In this document: one piece after another, positions 44,001 to 52,454 of the stretch
How positions within the stretch are numbered: the stretch's first letter is position 1
Layout of the letters: every line of letters begins with the position of its first letter
NCBI GenBank assembly: GCA_036407095.1
Contig: DASWZV010000163.1
Span: 58,234 to 122,233, forward strand
Source of the DNA: Gp6-AA40 sp036407095
GTDB lineage: Bacteria > Acidobacteriota > Vicinamibacteria > Vicinamibacterales > UBA2999
DNA: 64,000 nucleotides
Direction of reading: 5' to 3'
The notes under the pieces: generated by a model
Database searches by the model: none
What the model saw: only the letters and a program-made list of their open reading frames with translations
Told to the model about the DNA's origin: nothing
Program-made: the position numbers and the translations under genes

Positions 44001-44110
44001 TCCACCGGAAGCGAGCGGAACGCCGCGACGCCGGCGGCGATGAACAACACCAGCAACAGCACGACGTAGATCGGCTGGTGCAGCGCGACGGAAACGAGAC
44101 GGCGGATCAT
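41030..44110 (-). CDS. CzcA-type heavy-metal RND efflux pump
   Basis: 1026-aa inner-membrane proton/metal antiporter of the HME-RND family. The layout is normal: a first membrane helix (VVLLLVLFIAAGVAAF), a large periplasmic loop, six helices, a second loop and five more helices. The fourth helix carries the proton/metal motif MDFGIIVDGAVIVLEN with both Asp, as in CzcA-like pumps for Zn, Co, Cd or Ni rather than the CusA type for Cu or Ag. Last gene of a minus-strand operon; its ATG overlaps the adaptor stop by 4 bp. It pumps periplasmic or cytoplasmic metal through the tripartite complex. Confidence 0.92.
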   Translation of the reverse strand: MIRRLVSVALHQPIYVVLLLVLFIAAGVAAFRSLPVEAFPDVTDIQVTVITLFPGHAPEEVEKQITIPLEIGLSGLPNAVRMFSHTQFGLSFIIVTFNDNSNDYFARQQVNERLQGIDLPGGVQPQLAPLSTAIGEIYRYRVAGAGMSPTELRSAQDWVVARNLKLIPGVADVVSFGGFIKQYEVTVNTGRMKSYNVTLQQVFTSLGRGNANAGGSFLERGEQQYLIRGIGMLRSGDDIGNIVVAEHSGTPLLIRDIAEVKVSAVPRQGIVGQDGEDEIVSGIVLMRKGENPSEVLTAVKERVDALNASILPKPIRIVPFYDRTTLIDTTLRTVFKNLLEGALLVTVVLYLFLGNLRAAGIVAVIIPLSLLATFIGLRVRGIPANLLSLGAMDFGIIVDGAVIVLENVFRHLTEHRERHGDPKAVILDAAAEVGRPTLFSMLVIIIAHLPIFTLQRHEGRIFAPMAYTVVSALIGSLLFSLTVVPMLSLFLLRDTQAHEENALVRWCKRVYRPALRFALERRKAVLGAAVVALVVSLALVPALGTEFLPELNEGSLWINIMLPPGISISETSRQLARIRSTLRRFPEVTSVISKAGRPEDGTDPKMINMAELLVDVRPESEWPRGVTKDHLIDQMNTALQAIPGIEPSFSQPIRDNVLESISQIDGQIVIKVFGEDVDMLRRLANNVLHTIAPVRGVARAFVDRAGQVPQLQIEIDRARAARYGLNVADVEDVIDTALGGKTATELWEGERRFGVVVRLSDEEREDEGAIAKVLIDTPGGLRIPLSDVATVSVGSGSMNIARESGMRVAAIGVFIQGRDMGGVVNEMQRRVTSGVRFPPGYFVAWGGEFENQQRAMARLRLIVPISVLLIFVLLFNAFGAVKHAALILVNVPFALIGGILALYLTGIHLSVSAAIGFIALFGQAVLNGVVMVSYFNQLRRTGIDAHHAAFDGSLVRLRTVLMTTLLAMLGLTPMALSHSIGSEVQRPLAVVIIGGLFSAAALTLLVLPALYVMFEERQAQAQEVTA

Positions 44111-45330
44111 CGAGGGGCCGCGTCCGCTTCGAGCTGCCGCAACAGCAGCACGCCATCGCTGACGACGCGCTCGCCTTCCGTGACACCGCTCACGACACGC
44201 ACGCGCTCGGGTCCGCTGGCGATGGTTTCGATCTCACGGCGGGAGAAGGTCTGCGGGCCGGTCTGCACGTACACGAACGAACGGCCCTCCTCGACGAACA
44301 CCGCCTTTGTCGGCAGCGACAGCAGCGCCGTCTGCTCCGGCAGATACAGGATGATCGACGCGAACATCCCGGGTTTCAGATGCGCAGCGGGATTGGCCAC
44401 GAGGAACCGGACCTTGGCCGTGCGTGTCTGTGGGTCCACGACCGACGCGATGCGGGACACCTGCGCGATGAACCGGTCGGTCGGATACGCAGCGGTGGCG
44501 ACGTCCGCCTTCTGACCCACCGAGACGTCACGGAGGTCGCGTTCGAAGATGTCCCCCTCCACCCATACGGTCGAGAGATCCGCGATGGTCACGAGCGCCG
44601 GCGTCTCGGGCCCGACGAACTGACCGTTGGTGACACTCCGTTCAATGACGGTGCCGTCGATCGGTGAGCGCACCGGAATGCGCGGCTGGACCCGCGTCGC
44701 ATCGTCCTCCGCTTTCGGGTCGAAGCCAAGCACCTGAAGGCTCTCCTCCGACTGGAGCACCTTCGAACGTGCCTTCGCGAGCTCGCTTTCGGACTGCTCG
44801 AGCGCGATGCGCGACGTCGCTTCGTGCTCGAAGAGATCCTTGGTCATCGCGTACGTCTTGTCCGCGAGCTCGAGATCCTTGTGGCTGGCGAGGTGATCGG
44901 CAAATGCCGCTGCCACCTCGCGGCTGCTGAGCACGAACAGGACGGCGTTCTTGCGTACTGTGTCGCCTGCGTTCACGGCGATGTCCTGCACCTGGCCGGA
45001 CACGGGCGGGATGAGCTTCGCGGTGCGATCGGCGTTGAATTCGACAGTGCCCGTCGCTTTGATCGTCGTGGCAGGCCCGTGAGTCGAGAGTGCCTCGGTG
45101 CTCACCTGCTTGATCTGTGACGCATCGAGATGGAGACCGGCCTCCTTCTTTGGAGCCTGCGTCTCCGAGGGCGTCGCCGCCGACGCATCGGTCGCGGGAT
45201 CCTCGCCGCGGCAGCCTGCTGTCCCGAGAGCGGCCGCCAGTACGACGAACACCATCGCCAGTACGTAAAGACCGCCTTTAGGCGGCCTTGCGCTGGGCCG
45301 CCTGAAGGCGGCCCCTGCATCAAACGTCAT
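44107..45330 (-). CDS. RND efflux periplasmic adaptor (CzcB-like lipoprotein)
   Basis: 407-aa membrane-fusion protein linking the pump to the outer-membrane channel. A lipobox, LGTAGC, follows the hydrophobic segment VLAMVFVVLAAA. The mature part has the lipoyl/barrel-sandwich halves (VSGQVQDIAVNAGDTVRKNA, later IPVRSPIDGTVIERSVTNGQ), an alpha-hairpin and a C-terminal membrane-proximal domain (FVYVQTGPQTFSRREIETI). The first 24 codons (AFRRPSARPPKGGLYVLA) are encoded by GCCGCCT-type hairpin repeats. An ATG at 45255 would remove them but leave an uncharged signal peptide, while the ATG at 45330 overlaps the previous stop by 4 bp. I keep 45330. Confidence 0.88.
   Translation of the reverse strand: MTFDAGAAFRRPSARPPKGGLYVLAMVFVVLAAALGTAGCRGEDPATDASAATPSETQAPKKEAGLHLDASQIKQVSTEALSTHGPATTIKATGTVEFNADRTAKLIPPVSGQVQDIAVNAGDTVRKNAVLFVLSSREVAAAFADHLASHKDLELADKTYAMTKDLFEHEATSRIALEQSESELAKARSKVLQSEESLQVLGFDPKAEDDATRVQPRIPVRSPIDGTVIERSVTNGQFVGPETPALVTIADLSTVWVEGDIFERDLRDVSVGQKADVATAAYPTDRFIAQVSRIASVVDPQTRTAKVRFLVANPAAHLKPGMFASIILYLPEQTALLSLPTKAVFVEEGRSFVYVQTGPQTFSRREIETIASGPERVRVVSGVTEGERVVSDGVLLLRQLEADAAPR
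45261..45320. repeat. Hairpin repeats inside the adaptor gene
   Basis: ACCGCCTTTAGGCGGCC and GGGCCGCCTGAAGGCGGCCC, two members of the GCCGCCT family, within the 5' coding region of the RND adaptor gene. They encode the basic segment that now precedes its signal peptide. Confidence 0.85.
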
Positions 45331-46607
45331 TGGACCATCTCCCGCCCAACAACCAGCGCAAGCGTGGCCTGGGCACGCCGATATGCAGCCTGCGCGGTGT
45401 AGTAGGTCTCCATCGTGTCGTTGTAGGCGCGCTGCGCATCGAGGACATCGAGCAGCGAGGTCGCGCCCGCCTGATACATGTAAGTCGTGCCCGCGCGTGC
45501 CGCGGCGGTCGGCTCGAGGAGGTCGCGTTCGATCTCGATGAGCAGCTGCCGCGACGCGTCGAACGCTTCGTAGGCCGAGGCCACCTCGCCTGCGACGTTC
45601 GTTTCAACCGCGGTCGCGGTTCGCGTCGCCTTGTCGCCCTCGGCCTCCGCTCTCGCGATTTCACCTTGATTGCGGTTGAACACCGGCAGCGGCACGCTGA
45701 AGAACAGTCCGAGCAGATTGCCTTTGCCGTTGACGCCCTGCTGACGGCGGTACTCGGTGCCGAGGACGTAGTCCACCTTGCCCTGCGCGACCTGAAGTCG
45801 AAGATCGGCCTGCGTGCGAGCCTGCTCGAGCTGCGCCGCATGCAGATCGGGTCGAGCGGTCTTCGCCGTGTCCTGCAAGGCCTGAAGATCGGGACTGGCG
45901 GGCGACGGCGACAGCCCGAGACGATCGTCGATATCGATCGGCGGCTCGTCGGGTTTCCTTCCGAGCAGCGGCAGCAGCTTCAATCGGGCCTGTGTGAGCG
46001 CGAGCTCGGCGGTCCGGACGCTACCCCGGTACTGGAGCATCGCCACGCGCGATCGCGAGACTTCCACCGGGGCAATCGCACCGCTCGTGAGTCGCCGCTC
46101 GTTCAGCTGCAGGAGCCGATCGAGCGCCTGCAGATTGTCTTGTGCGAGCTGCAGTTTGGCCTTGGCTTCGAGGACGTCGATGCCCGCCAGCGTGACATCG
46201 AGCTTCAGCCGCCTCACCGATTCGGCGAGCTGTGCTTCGGCCATTCGCTTCGCGTCATCGGCGACCTCCGATCGAAGCTCGCGCTTGCGCGCACGCTCGA
46301 ACGGCATATCAACTCGAAGGGAATATTCGGGCGGTCCCGCGCCGTTGACCTCGTTGAATCCTGTACCAAGCCAATCAAGGCTGTTGGCCCCGCCCGACAG
46401 CACCGGATTCGGCCTCAGTCGCGCGGTGATCACGCCGGCGTCGGCGATCGACAGATTCGCGCGCTCGGCGAGCAGGCCGAGGTTCCGCTGAACCGCTTCG
46501 TCCACGGCGCCTTCCACGGTCAGCGTTCGGAACACACTCTGCGCGACGGCGCCTCGAGACATCAGGCACGACACCGTCACCACACACGCAATGACGCACA
46601 CCTTCAT
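45327..46607 (-). CDS. TolC-family outer-membrane efflux protein (CzcC-like)
   Basis: 426-aa outer-membrane channel subunit. A signal peptide (MKVCVIACVVTVSCLMSRGA) is followed by two OEP halves of coiled helices and strands (LRVDMPFERARKRELRSEVA, and the second half starting near DLHAAQLEQARTQADLRLQV). Tyr/Ala-rich heptads such as AQAAYRRAQATLALVVGR end the chain. First gene of the czcCBA-like operon; stop and next start overlap (ATGA). The operon's metal specificity is best inferred from the pump (divalent cations). No adjacent metal-sensing regulator is visible. Confidence 0.9.
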   Translation of the reverse strand: MKVCVIACVVTVSCLMSRGAVAQSVFRTLTVEGAVDEAVQRNLGLLAERANLSIADAGVITARLRPNPVLSGGANSLDWLGTGFNEVNGAGPPEYSLRVDMPFERARKRELRSEVADDAKRMAEAQLAESVRRLKLDVTLAGIDVLEAKAKLQLAQDNLQALDRLLQLNERRLTSGAIAPVEVSRSRVAMLQYRGSVRTAELALTQARLKLLPLLGRKPDEPPIDIDDRLGLSPSPASPDLQALQDTAKTARPDLHAAQLEQARTQADLRLQVAQGKVDYVLGTEYRRQQGVNGKGNLLGLFFSVPLPVFNRNQGEIARAEAEGDKATRTATAVETNVAGEVASAYEAFDASRQLLIEIERDLLEPTAAARAGTTYMYQAGATSLLDVLDAQRAYNDTMETYYTAQAAYRRAQATLALVVGREMVQ

Positions 46608-46705
46608 AGACGACCCACTCCGAGAGCATCAAAGAGACGTGCCCTAACGGCCTGTGTGCGGGTCGGCTAGAAACTACTCAGGTTGAGGAAACGCCCGACG
46701 CAGGG

Positions 46706-47473
46706 TTAGGACGACAGGGTGCGAAGGGCGGCGGGAGGTGCGCGCGGACTCGATTGAGAGGCAGGTTGATACGAACGCCGTGCGCATCGATACCGCACGA
46801 CTGACAGGTGCGCCGAACCAGCAGGCGGCGCTCGAAACGCGACCGGCAGACCAACCGCCACACGACGAGGCGGTGCCTCGAGCGCGGCAGCATTGATTAA
46901 GGGATCCGTCGTGTCGGCCGAGTGGGATGACTGAATCGTGCCTGGCAGATCGTGCACATTGCCAGCGGTGAAATTGCCGTGCCCGTCGTTCAGCCAGACA
47001 CCGACCGTCTCTCCAAACAAGGGAGTGCCGACGATGACGTCGAGATCGTTGTCGCTGTCGACGTCAGCAACTCTGATCGTGAGCGCCACGTGACGGGATT
47101 CGAACGTGACGTCATGCACCCCCTGACCGGAGATCGAAAACTCCAGACGATAGGCGCTCGTTCGTCCGGCGACGTGATCGGCAACGGCTACGTCGGGTTT
47201 CCCATCCGCGTTGAAATCGTTGACGACGCTGGACCAACCGAACGGTCTGGCCGCGTCGCCGAATCTGAAGATTGGTTGCTCGGATCGATCCGGTGGCGTC
47301 AGCTCTGACGCAAAAATCAACGCTGCGTCGTCGGCGGCAGCTGCTGCTAAACGATGTGTGCTGGAAGAAGACAGGAGTGCGAGAGCGCAGCACACCCAGT
47401 AGATCGCGCGTGGCAAAAACCGCCTGGCACCCACTTCGTTGCGATGATACAGGCCTCGATCCGTGTGACGCAA
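46706..47473 (-). CDS. Exported FG-GAP/VCBS-like repeat protein
   Basis: 255-aa exported protein. After a hydrophobic segment (AIYWVCCALALLSSSST) it contains two FG-GAP/VCBS-type calcium-loop repeats: NDFNADGKPDVAVADHVAG and DVDSDNDLDVIVGTP with WLNDGHGNFTAG. Only two to three blades are present, much shorter than a full propeller, and the C-terminal 60 residues are Ala/Pro/Ser/Arg-rich and look degraded or frameshifted. It lies upstream of the czcCBA-like operon on the same strand, separated by about 100 bp. Role unknown; the gene may be a decaying remnant. Confidence 0.6.
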   Translation of the reverse strand: MRHTDRGLYHRNEVGARRFLPRAIYWVCCALALLSSSSTHRLAAAAADDAALIFASELTPPDRSEQPIFRFGDAARPFGWSSVVNDFNADGKPDVAVADHVAGRTSAYRLEFSISGQGVHDVTFESRHVALTIRVADVDSDNDLDVIVGTPLFGETVGVWLNDGHGNFTAGNVHDLPGTIQSSHSADTTDPLINAAALEAPPRRVAVGLPVAFRAPPAGSAHLSVVRYRCARRSYQPASQSSPRAPPAALRTLSS

Positions 47474-47589
47474 GCGACGCTCGTCCGCGCGTCTGACGAG
47501 TCAGGCGTCTCAGTCCGTTCACCGTAGAGCGCCGACTTCCACCTTCGCCGAGGCTCCGGCGGACAAGTCAGCCTGCGCGTCGATTCGCG

Positions 47590-47616
47590 CGCGGGGGCTG
47601 AAGCCCCCGCTCTACG
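47590..47616. terminator. GGGGGCTGAAGCCCCC hairpin
   Basis: GCGGGGGCTGAAGCCCCCGC perfect palindrome followed by TCTACG, in the 158-bp gap after the permease stop codon. It is related in style to the other TGAAG-loop hairpins and is a plausible terminator. Confidence 0.6.
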
Positions 47617-47631
47617 CTTTCTCTGCCCGTT

Positions 47632-49995
47632 CTAGTCGCCGCGAAGCACGATCAGCGGGTCGGTGCGCGCCGCGCGCAGAGCGGCTGGAAGCACGGCGAG
47701 TACGGCAGTCACGATGAGCACGGCCGCAGCGGCAGTCCCCACGCTCGCGATGTCTGAGCCGTGCGATGCGAACAGGACACCGCCAAGGGCGCGAACGGCG
47801 CCAACGGAGAGTAAACCTCCAGACGCGAGCCCGCATCCGACGACGAACGCACTCCGCCCGATCGTCGCGCGCAGAATCTCCATCGGTCGCGCACCGAGCG
47901 CAACGCGAATAGCGAGCTCGGGGCGGCGCCGTGCGACATCATGAGCGGCCACGCCGAAGAGGCCGATCGTGCTGAGCACGACGGCAAGCAGCGCAAAAGC
48001 ACCAAACACGGCGGTGAGCAGGCGGCGGGCAGGAACGCCAGGCGAAGTGGCGACGATCTCCGCCATCGATTGAATCCCGTACACCGGAAGATTCCCGTCG
48101 AGCCGTGCAACCTCCCGGCGCACTGTGGTAATCACGTCCCCGGCTGGACGAGCGGCCTTGATGACGAGAATGCTCGACGGCGACGGCACCTGCGCCCACG
48201 AGAGATACAGGGTCGGCAAGGTCGCTTCATCGAGCGCACGGAGCTTGACGTCGCCAACGACTCCGATGACCTCGGCCATCTCCGATCTAGCTGCAAGAAA
48301 CACACGCCGGCCGATCGCCTGCTCACCCCCGAACAGACTGCTCGCCAGCGACTCGCTGAGCATCACGCGCAGCGGCGCTCCTGCGTCGTCTTGCTGATCG
48401 AACGATCGACCGGCCATCAGTCGGATCCGCATCACGTCGAAATACCCTGGGCTCGCGGTGCGGATCACCGCTTCTCGTCCCATGTCCGCCGGCCGCCTGC
48501 TCACCAGTCCGCGCCCGCGGTCCTGGGTCAACGGAACTTCATCGATCAGCGAAGCCGTGCCGGCACCCAGCCGATCGTTCAGCGCCCGCTGCAGCGTCGA
48601 GTAGAACGACGACACGCGATCGGGACCCGCATACGTCGCCACCGGCAGCGATACCTTCATCGCGATCACGCCGTTCGAGTCGAATCCAGGATTGACGTCG
48701 AGCACCGCGAGCAGCGTTCGGCCGAGAAGCGCCATCGACACGAGCAGCACGAACGCGAGTGCGACTTCAGCGCCGACGAACAGCCGCCGCAACACCAGCT
48801 CGCGGGCCGCCGGCGTCGAGCCGCGCCGCAGCATCTCGGCCACGCTCCATCGTCCTGCTCCAAACGACGGCAGAGACCCGCAGATCAGTGCGCACACGCA
48901 CGCGATCGCGGTGACGATGCCGATTACCGGCGCGCTCACGACGACGTCGTGGTTGGCGACAGCACCAAACTGCGCCACCGCGAGTCGAGCTGCCACTGGC
49001 GTCATCCACTGCGCGAGAACAATACCGAGCAGGGTCCCCACTGCGACGAGCGCTGCGGCCTCGATCAGCGACTGCCTCGTGGTTTCGAAGGCGCCCGCGC
49101 CAAGGGCGTTTCTCAGCGCAAGCTCGCGATGGCGATCGAGCGACCTCACCATCAACAGACCTGCCAGGTTCGTGAAGGCAATGAGCAGGGCAACCCCAGC
49201 CGCGCCCGCGAGAAGGACGAGAGTCGTTCGGCTGTTTCGTGCGATCGCGGCTGCGACCGGCGTCACGACCGCGCGTGATGGCGGTAACGACGCGCGGCTG
49301 ACATCATCCAAGGTTGCCGCCAGCTGCGACGGCGAGGCCCCCACGGCCAGCCGCGCGATCGCGAGGACGCGATAGCGTGGACGCCCCGTCTGGCCCGGCA
49401 GGACGGACAACGGCCGCCACACGGCGCTCGGGTTCAACCCATAGAAAAATGCTTCTGGCAGCACGCCAACGATCGTGTGCGCACGACCGCCCAGGACGAT
49501 CTGCCGGCCGATGACAGCGGGATCGGCGCCGAGCTTCTGCCGCCAGAACGTATGGCTCACGATCGCGACAGCGCGGCCGACATCGTCGAGACCGAACGAG
49601 CGGCCCATCACCGGCGCCACGCCGAGCACCTTCAGAAATCCTGGCGTGACGTCGTTTGCGCTGATGCGCTCGGCCGCACCGAGTCCCGTGAGCGTCAGGT
49701 TGGTTCCGTCGATCGCTTCGATTGACGCGATCGACGTCGCACGCTGGCGCCAGGCGTCGATGACCGTATCAGGTACGGCGCGCGGCGCCGAAGCGGGCCC
49801 GTCGATCGGCACCTCGCCGATGGTCACGAGCGCATCAGGGTGTGCGAACGGGGGTGGCGTCAGCAATACCGCGTCGACGATGGCGAAGATCGATGCACCG
49901 GCTCCAACAGTGAACGCCAGCGTCACCACAGCCGCGATGGCGCTGGCGGGAGAACGCCGCACGCTTCGAACGAGGTGGAACAGGTCGAGTCGCAT
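47632..49995 (-). CDS. Orphan MacB/FtsX-type ABC permease (ADOP-like)
   Basis: 787-aa inner-membrane protein with two MacB-periplasmic-core/FtsX modules in tandem. The first helix is SAIAAVVTLAFTVGAGASIF, with periplasmic core sequence (VGVLPEAFFYGLNPSAVWRP) and a three-helix FtsX block (LLIAFTNLAGLLMVRSLDRH, FETTRQSLIEAAALVAVG). The second module ends with the family-typical RTDPLIVLRGD. No ATPase gene is adjacent, as in the acidobacterial duplicated orphan permease (ADOP) families, which also often carry an N-terminal PadR domain that is missing here. It directly follows the DinB gene on the same strand. Confidence 0.88.
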   Translation of the reverse strand: MRLDLFHLVRSVRRSPASAIAAVVTLAFTVGAGASIFAIVDAVLLTPPPFAHPDALVTIGEVPIDGPASAPRAVPDTVIDAWRQRATSIASIEAIDGTNLTLTGLGAAERISANDVTPGFLKVLGVAPVMGRSFGLDDVGRAVAIVSHTFWRQKLGADPAVIGRQIVLGGRAHTIVGVLPEAFFYGLNPSAVWRPLSVLPGQTGRPRYRVLAIARLAVGASPSQLAATLDDVSRASLPPSRAVVTPVAAAIARNSRTTLVLLAGAAGVALLIAFTNLAGLLMVRSLDRHRELALRNALGAGAFETTRQSLIEAAALVAVGTLLGIVLAQWMTPVAARLAVAQFGAVANHDVVVSAPVIGIVTAIACVCALICGSLPSFGAGRWSVAEMLRRGSTPAARELVLRRLFVGAEVALAFVLLVSMALLGRTLLAVLDVNPGFDSNGVIAMKVSLPVATYAGPDRVSSFYSTLQRALNDRLGAGTASLIDEVPLTQDRGRGLVSRRPADMGREAVIRTASPGYFDVMRIRLMAGRSFDQQDDAGAPLRVMLSESLASSLFGGEQAIGRRVFLAARSEMAEVIGVVGDVKLRALDEATLPTLYLSWAQVPSPSSILVIKAARPAGDVITTVRREVARLDGNLPVYGIQSMAEIVATSPGVPARRLLTAVFGAFALLAVVLSTIGLFGVAAHDVARRRPELAIRVALGARPMEILRATIGRSAFVVGCGLASGGLLSVGAVRALGGVLFASHGSDIASVGTAAAAVLIVTAVLAVLPAALRAARTDPLIVLRGD

Positions 49996-50556
49996 TCAGC
50001 CCTGAGTTCCGCTGATGATACGTAAGTACGCCCGCCACGGGCCGACTTCGTCCGAGTACTGCCGGGCGAGCACTCGCGAGATTTGCACCAGGTGATCGAG
50101 ATCGTGTGCCACCCACGTCGCCAGGAGCTGGCGGAGCGTGACCACGCCGAGCTCCGGATGACGTCCGCGCCGGTCGAGATCGGCCTCCGTCACCCGCAGC
50201 GCCGCAAGCTCGCGGAGGCTGCTCGAACGCAGCGCCGCGAATTCGTCGAGCAGGCCGGCCAGTGCCCTGCCCTTTGAGATCTCGAACTGTGCGAGGCGAT
50301 CGAACTTCTCGAAGGGGCGTGCGTCGCCATGTTCGAGGATGATCCTGGCGCGCGGGATCCAGTCCGTTCGCTCGCCGTGGATCAAGTGTCCGACGATATC
50401 GAACGAGCTCCAGGTCGCGCCACCTTCATGTGCCGCGATCCAACCGTCAGGAAGCCCGCGCAACAGCGCGTCAAGGGTCGACGGGGTTCGAGACAGGATG
50501 GCAACCGCTTCGCCCATGGCGAACGGCCGGCGGGTACGATCGGTCGGTGTGGTCAC
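49996..50556 (-). CDS. DinB-family protein
   Basis: 186-aa cytoplasmic four-helix-bundle protein. The metal-binding His of DinB proteins are visible in SSFDIVGHLIHGERTDW (about 50-66) and ATWVAHDLDHLVQISRV (about 147-163). The family includes putative metal-dependent, bacillithiol- or mycothiol-linked transferases and uncharacterised stress proteins; no precise reaction is assigned. Its stop codon immediately adjoins the permease start, so they are co-transcribed. The gene is divergent from the sulfatase-family gene, about 30 bp apart. Confidence 0.85.
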   Translation of the reverse strand: MTTPTDRTRRPFAMGEAVAILSRTPSTLDALLRGLPDGWIAAHEGGATWSSFDIVGHLIHGERTDWIPRARIILEHGDARPFEKFDRLAQFEISKGRALAGLLDEFAALRSSSLRELAALRVTEADLDRRGRHPELGVVTLRQLLATWVAHDLDHLVQISRVLARQYSDEVGPWRAYLRIISGTQG

Positions 50557-50585
50557 GTCACAAGCTTAGAATGGTTCAGGAATCG

Positions 50586-52406
50586 ATGCGTCCCCGTCTG
50601 ACCCTGGCACTCTTCATCTGTGTGCACTTGCTTGCGAGCGCGGCCGCAGCAGCGGCGTTCGTTACGCGTTTCTCTCACAACCCTCGCACCATTGCCGCGC
50701 ACGTACTCGTGCTGGCGGTTTGGGATTTGTGTCTGGTCGCGCTGCTGACCTCGTTCGTCAGCTTCAGCGCACGCGGGACCCGCTGGCCCTTTCTGGCCTA
50801 CCGGCTGCTGATGGCGGTGACATGCACGCTGCAGATCTATCTGTACGCGCTCAACGCGATCAGCAATTCCTCGTGGGGCCGTAACATCACCGGCCATCTC
50901 GTCATCGCGTTTGCACCAACCGTGTGGTCCGGCAGGGAGCCGTTTCCGCTCGGCGCGCTCGGCATCAGCGCGTTCGCCTGGGGCATGCTGGTGCTGATGT
51001 TGGCGGCGATCGGGTGGCCTCGTCTGCTCGCCGGCGATCACGACTCTTGGCGATTTCATCGCGCGCGGGCGCTCGCGATGACCGTGGCGGGTGTGACGTT
51101 CGTCGCGCTGACTCTCCGGCACGGGATCGCCGATCGCGACAATTTGTTGTGGAAGGACGAGCTGGTCGCGAGCTTCTTCCGCCCCGTAGGGTATGCGTTC
51201 GAGCCGACCGCCCGTCGTCAGGCGGTTGCGGAGCGTGATGCCGTGCTCCGCGCCTCGTATCCCCGGCACGTGGGAGGTGCCCACCGCAAGAACGTCGTCC
51301 TGATCATCGTCGATTCACTGCGCGCCGACCGCATGCAGATCTACGGATACCAGCGGCCGACCACACCCTTTCTCGCCGAGCTCGGACACGACGGGCGCAT
51401 GAAGAAAGTGGAGTCGGCGTTTTCAACGTGCTCGGAATCCTTTTGTGGCATCACGAGCACCCTCGCCGGGCGCGAGTTCCGCGACATCAGTGCTCGGACG
51501 TTTCAACTCCAGGACGTCCTCCGGGACGAAGGCTATCAGACGTGGTTCCTGCTCTCGGGCAATCACAGCGCGTGGAACGGGCTCCCGAGCTTCTATCGCT
51601 CGAGCGACGACACGTTCTTCGACGGGTCGCACACGCAGCGGTACACGATGGACGATGATCGGCTCGTGCTCGAGGGGCTCGAGCGCGTTCCAACGGCATC
51701 GCCCGATCAGCCGACCTTCTTCTATATCCATCTGATGTCCACGCACTACCTCGGTGTGCAGTTTCCGGAGTCGCACGTCTTCACGAGTCCGGACGACCTG
51801 GTGAGCCCCGGCCTCGAGCCGTACAAGATCCTCGAGCAACTGAACAAGCCTGACCGCTACGACGACAAGGTGCTCCAGGTCGACGGCATCATCCGTCAAC
51901 TCTTCGACGCGCTCGGGACCAAGCGCTACCTCGATGACGCGATGGTCGTGATCACGGGGGACCACGGCGAGGGACTGGGCGAGCGTCACTGGGCGCACGG
52001 GTGGAATCTCTACAACGAGGACATCCGAATCCCGCTGCTGCTGTACGACGTGCCCGCGGCGACCTACCCGGACCTCTCATTCGCGACGCAGGTGGACATC
52101 GCGCCGACGATCGTCGATCGCCTGGGCCTGCCGATTCCGGCGTCATGGGAAGGACAGTCGCTGCTCGCGCCCACGGGTCAGCGTTTCACGTACCACCAGA
52201 CGTACTTCGTGCCCAATCGCTTCGCCGTGCTCTATCGCGACAAGGATGCGCTCTTCAAGTTCATCGCCACGCCGCAGTACGGCACCGAGGAGTTGTACGA
52301 CCTCAGGCGCGATGACGGCGAGGCGCGAAATCTCATCACCGAACAGCCCGGACTCGCAACGCTGCTCCGCGACAAAGTCCGCGGCTATCTCACCGACGAA
52401 CCGTAG
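50586..52406 (+). CDS. Membrane sulfatase/phosphoethanolamine-transferase-like enzyme
   Basis: 606-aa protein with four to five N-terminal membrane helices (LTLALFICVHLLASAAAAAA; LVLAVWDLCLVALLTSFVSF; LGISAFAWGMLVLMLAAIGW; ARALAMTVAGVTFVALTL) and a C-terminal periplasmic alkaline-phosphatase-fold domain. The domain has metal-site sequence VVLIIVDSLRADRM (about 238), a nucleophile region STCSESFCGITS, and the second metal motif VITGDHGEGLGERHWAHG (about 455). The layout matches LTA synthase-like and phosphoethanolamine/phosphoglycerol transferases rather than soluble sulfatases, so a headgroup transfer to a surface glycan or lipid is likely. I chose the ATG at 50586 (AGGA five bases upstream) over 50571. 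Confidence 0.8.
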   Translation: MRPRLTLALFICVHLLASAAAAAAFVTRFSHNPRTIAAHVLVLAVWDLCLVALLTSFVSFSARGTRWPFLAYRLLMAVTCTLQIYLYALNAISNSSWGRNITGHLVIAFAPTVWSGREPFPLGALGISAFAWGMLVLMLAAIGWPRLLAGDHDSWRFHRARALAMTVAGVTFVALTLRHGIADRDNLLWKDELVASFFRPVGYAFEPTARRQAVAERDAVLRASYPRHVGGAHRKNVVLIIVDSLRADRMQIYGYQRPTTPFLAELGHDGRMKKVESAFSTCSESFCGITSTLAGREFRDISARTFQLQDVLRDEGYQTWFLLSGNHSAWNGLPSFYRSSDDTFFDGSHTQRYTMDDDRLVLEGLERVPTASPDQPTFFYIHLMSTHYLGVQFPESHVFTSPDDLVSPGLEPYKILEQLNKPDRYDDKVLQVDGIIRQLFDALGTKRYLDDAMVVITGDHGEGLGERHWAHGWNLYNEDIRIPLLLYDVPAATYPDLSFATQVDIAPTIVDRLGLPIPASWEGQSLLAPTGQRFTYHQTYFVPNRFAVLYRDKDALFKFIATPQYGTEELYDLRRDDGEARNLITEQPGLATLLRDKVRGYLTDEP

Positions 52407-52454
52407 AGCGTCTTCGACCTGTCCGTGCTTGGATCACCTGGCGGCCGCACGTGA

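Noticed and set aside
42044..44515. 823-codon plus-strand ORF opposite the czcA-like gene
   Set aside because: Antisense shadow in GC-rich DNA; Arg/His/Asp-rich with no recognisable domain, whereas the minus strand encodes a complete RND pump.
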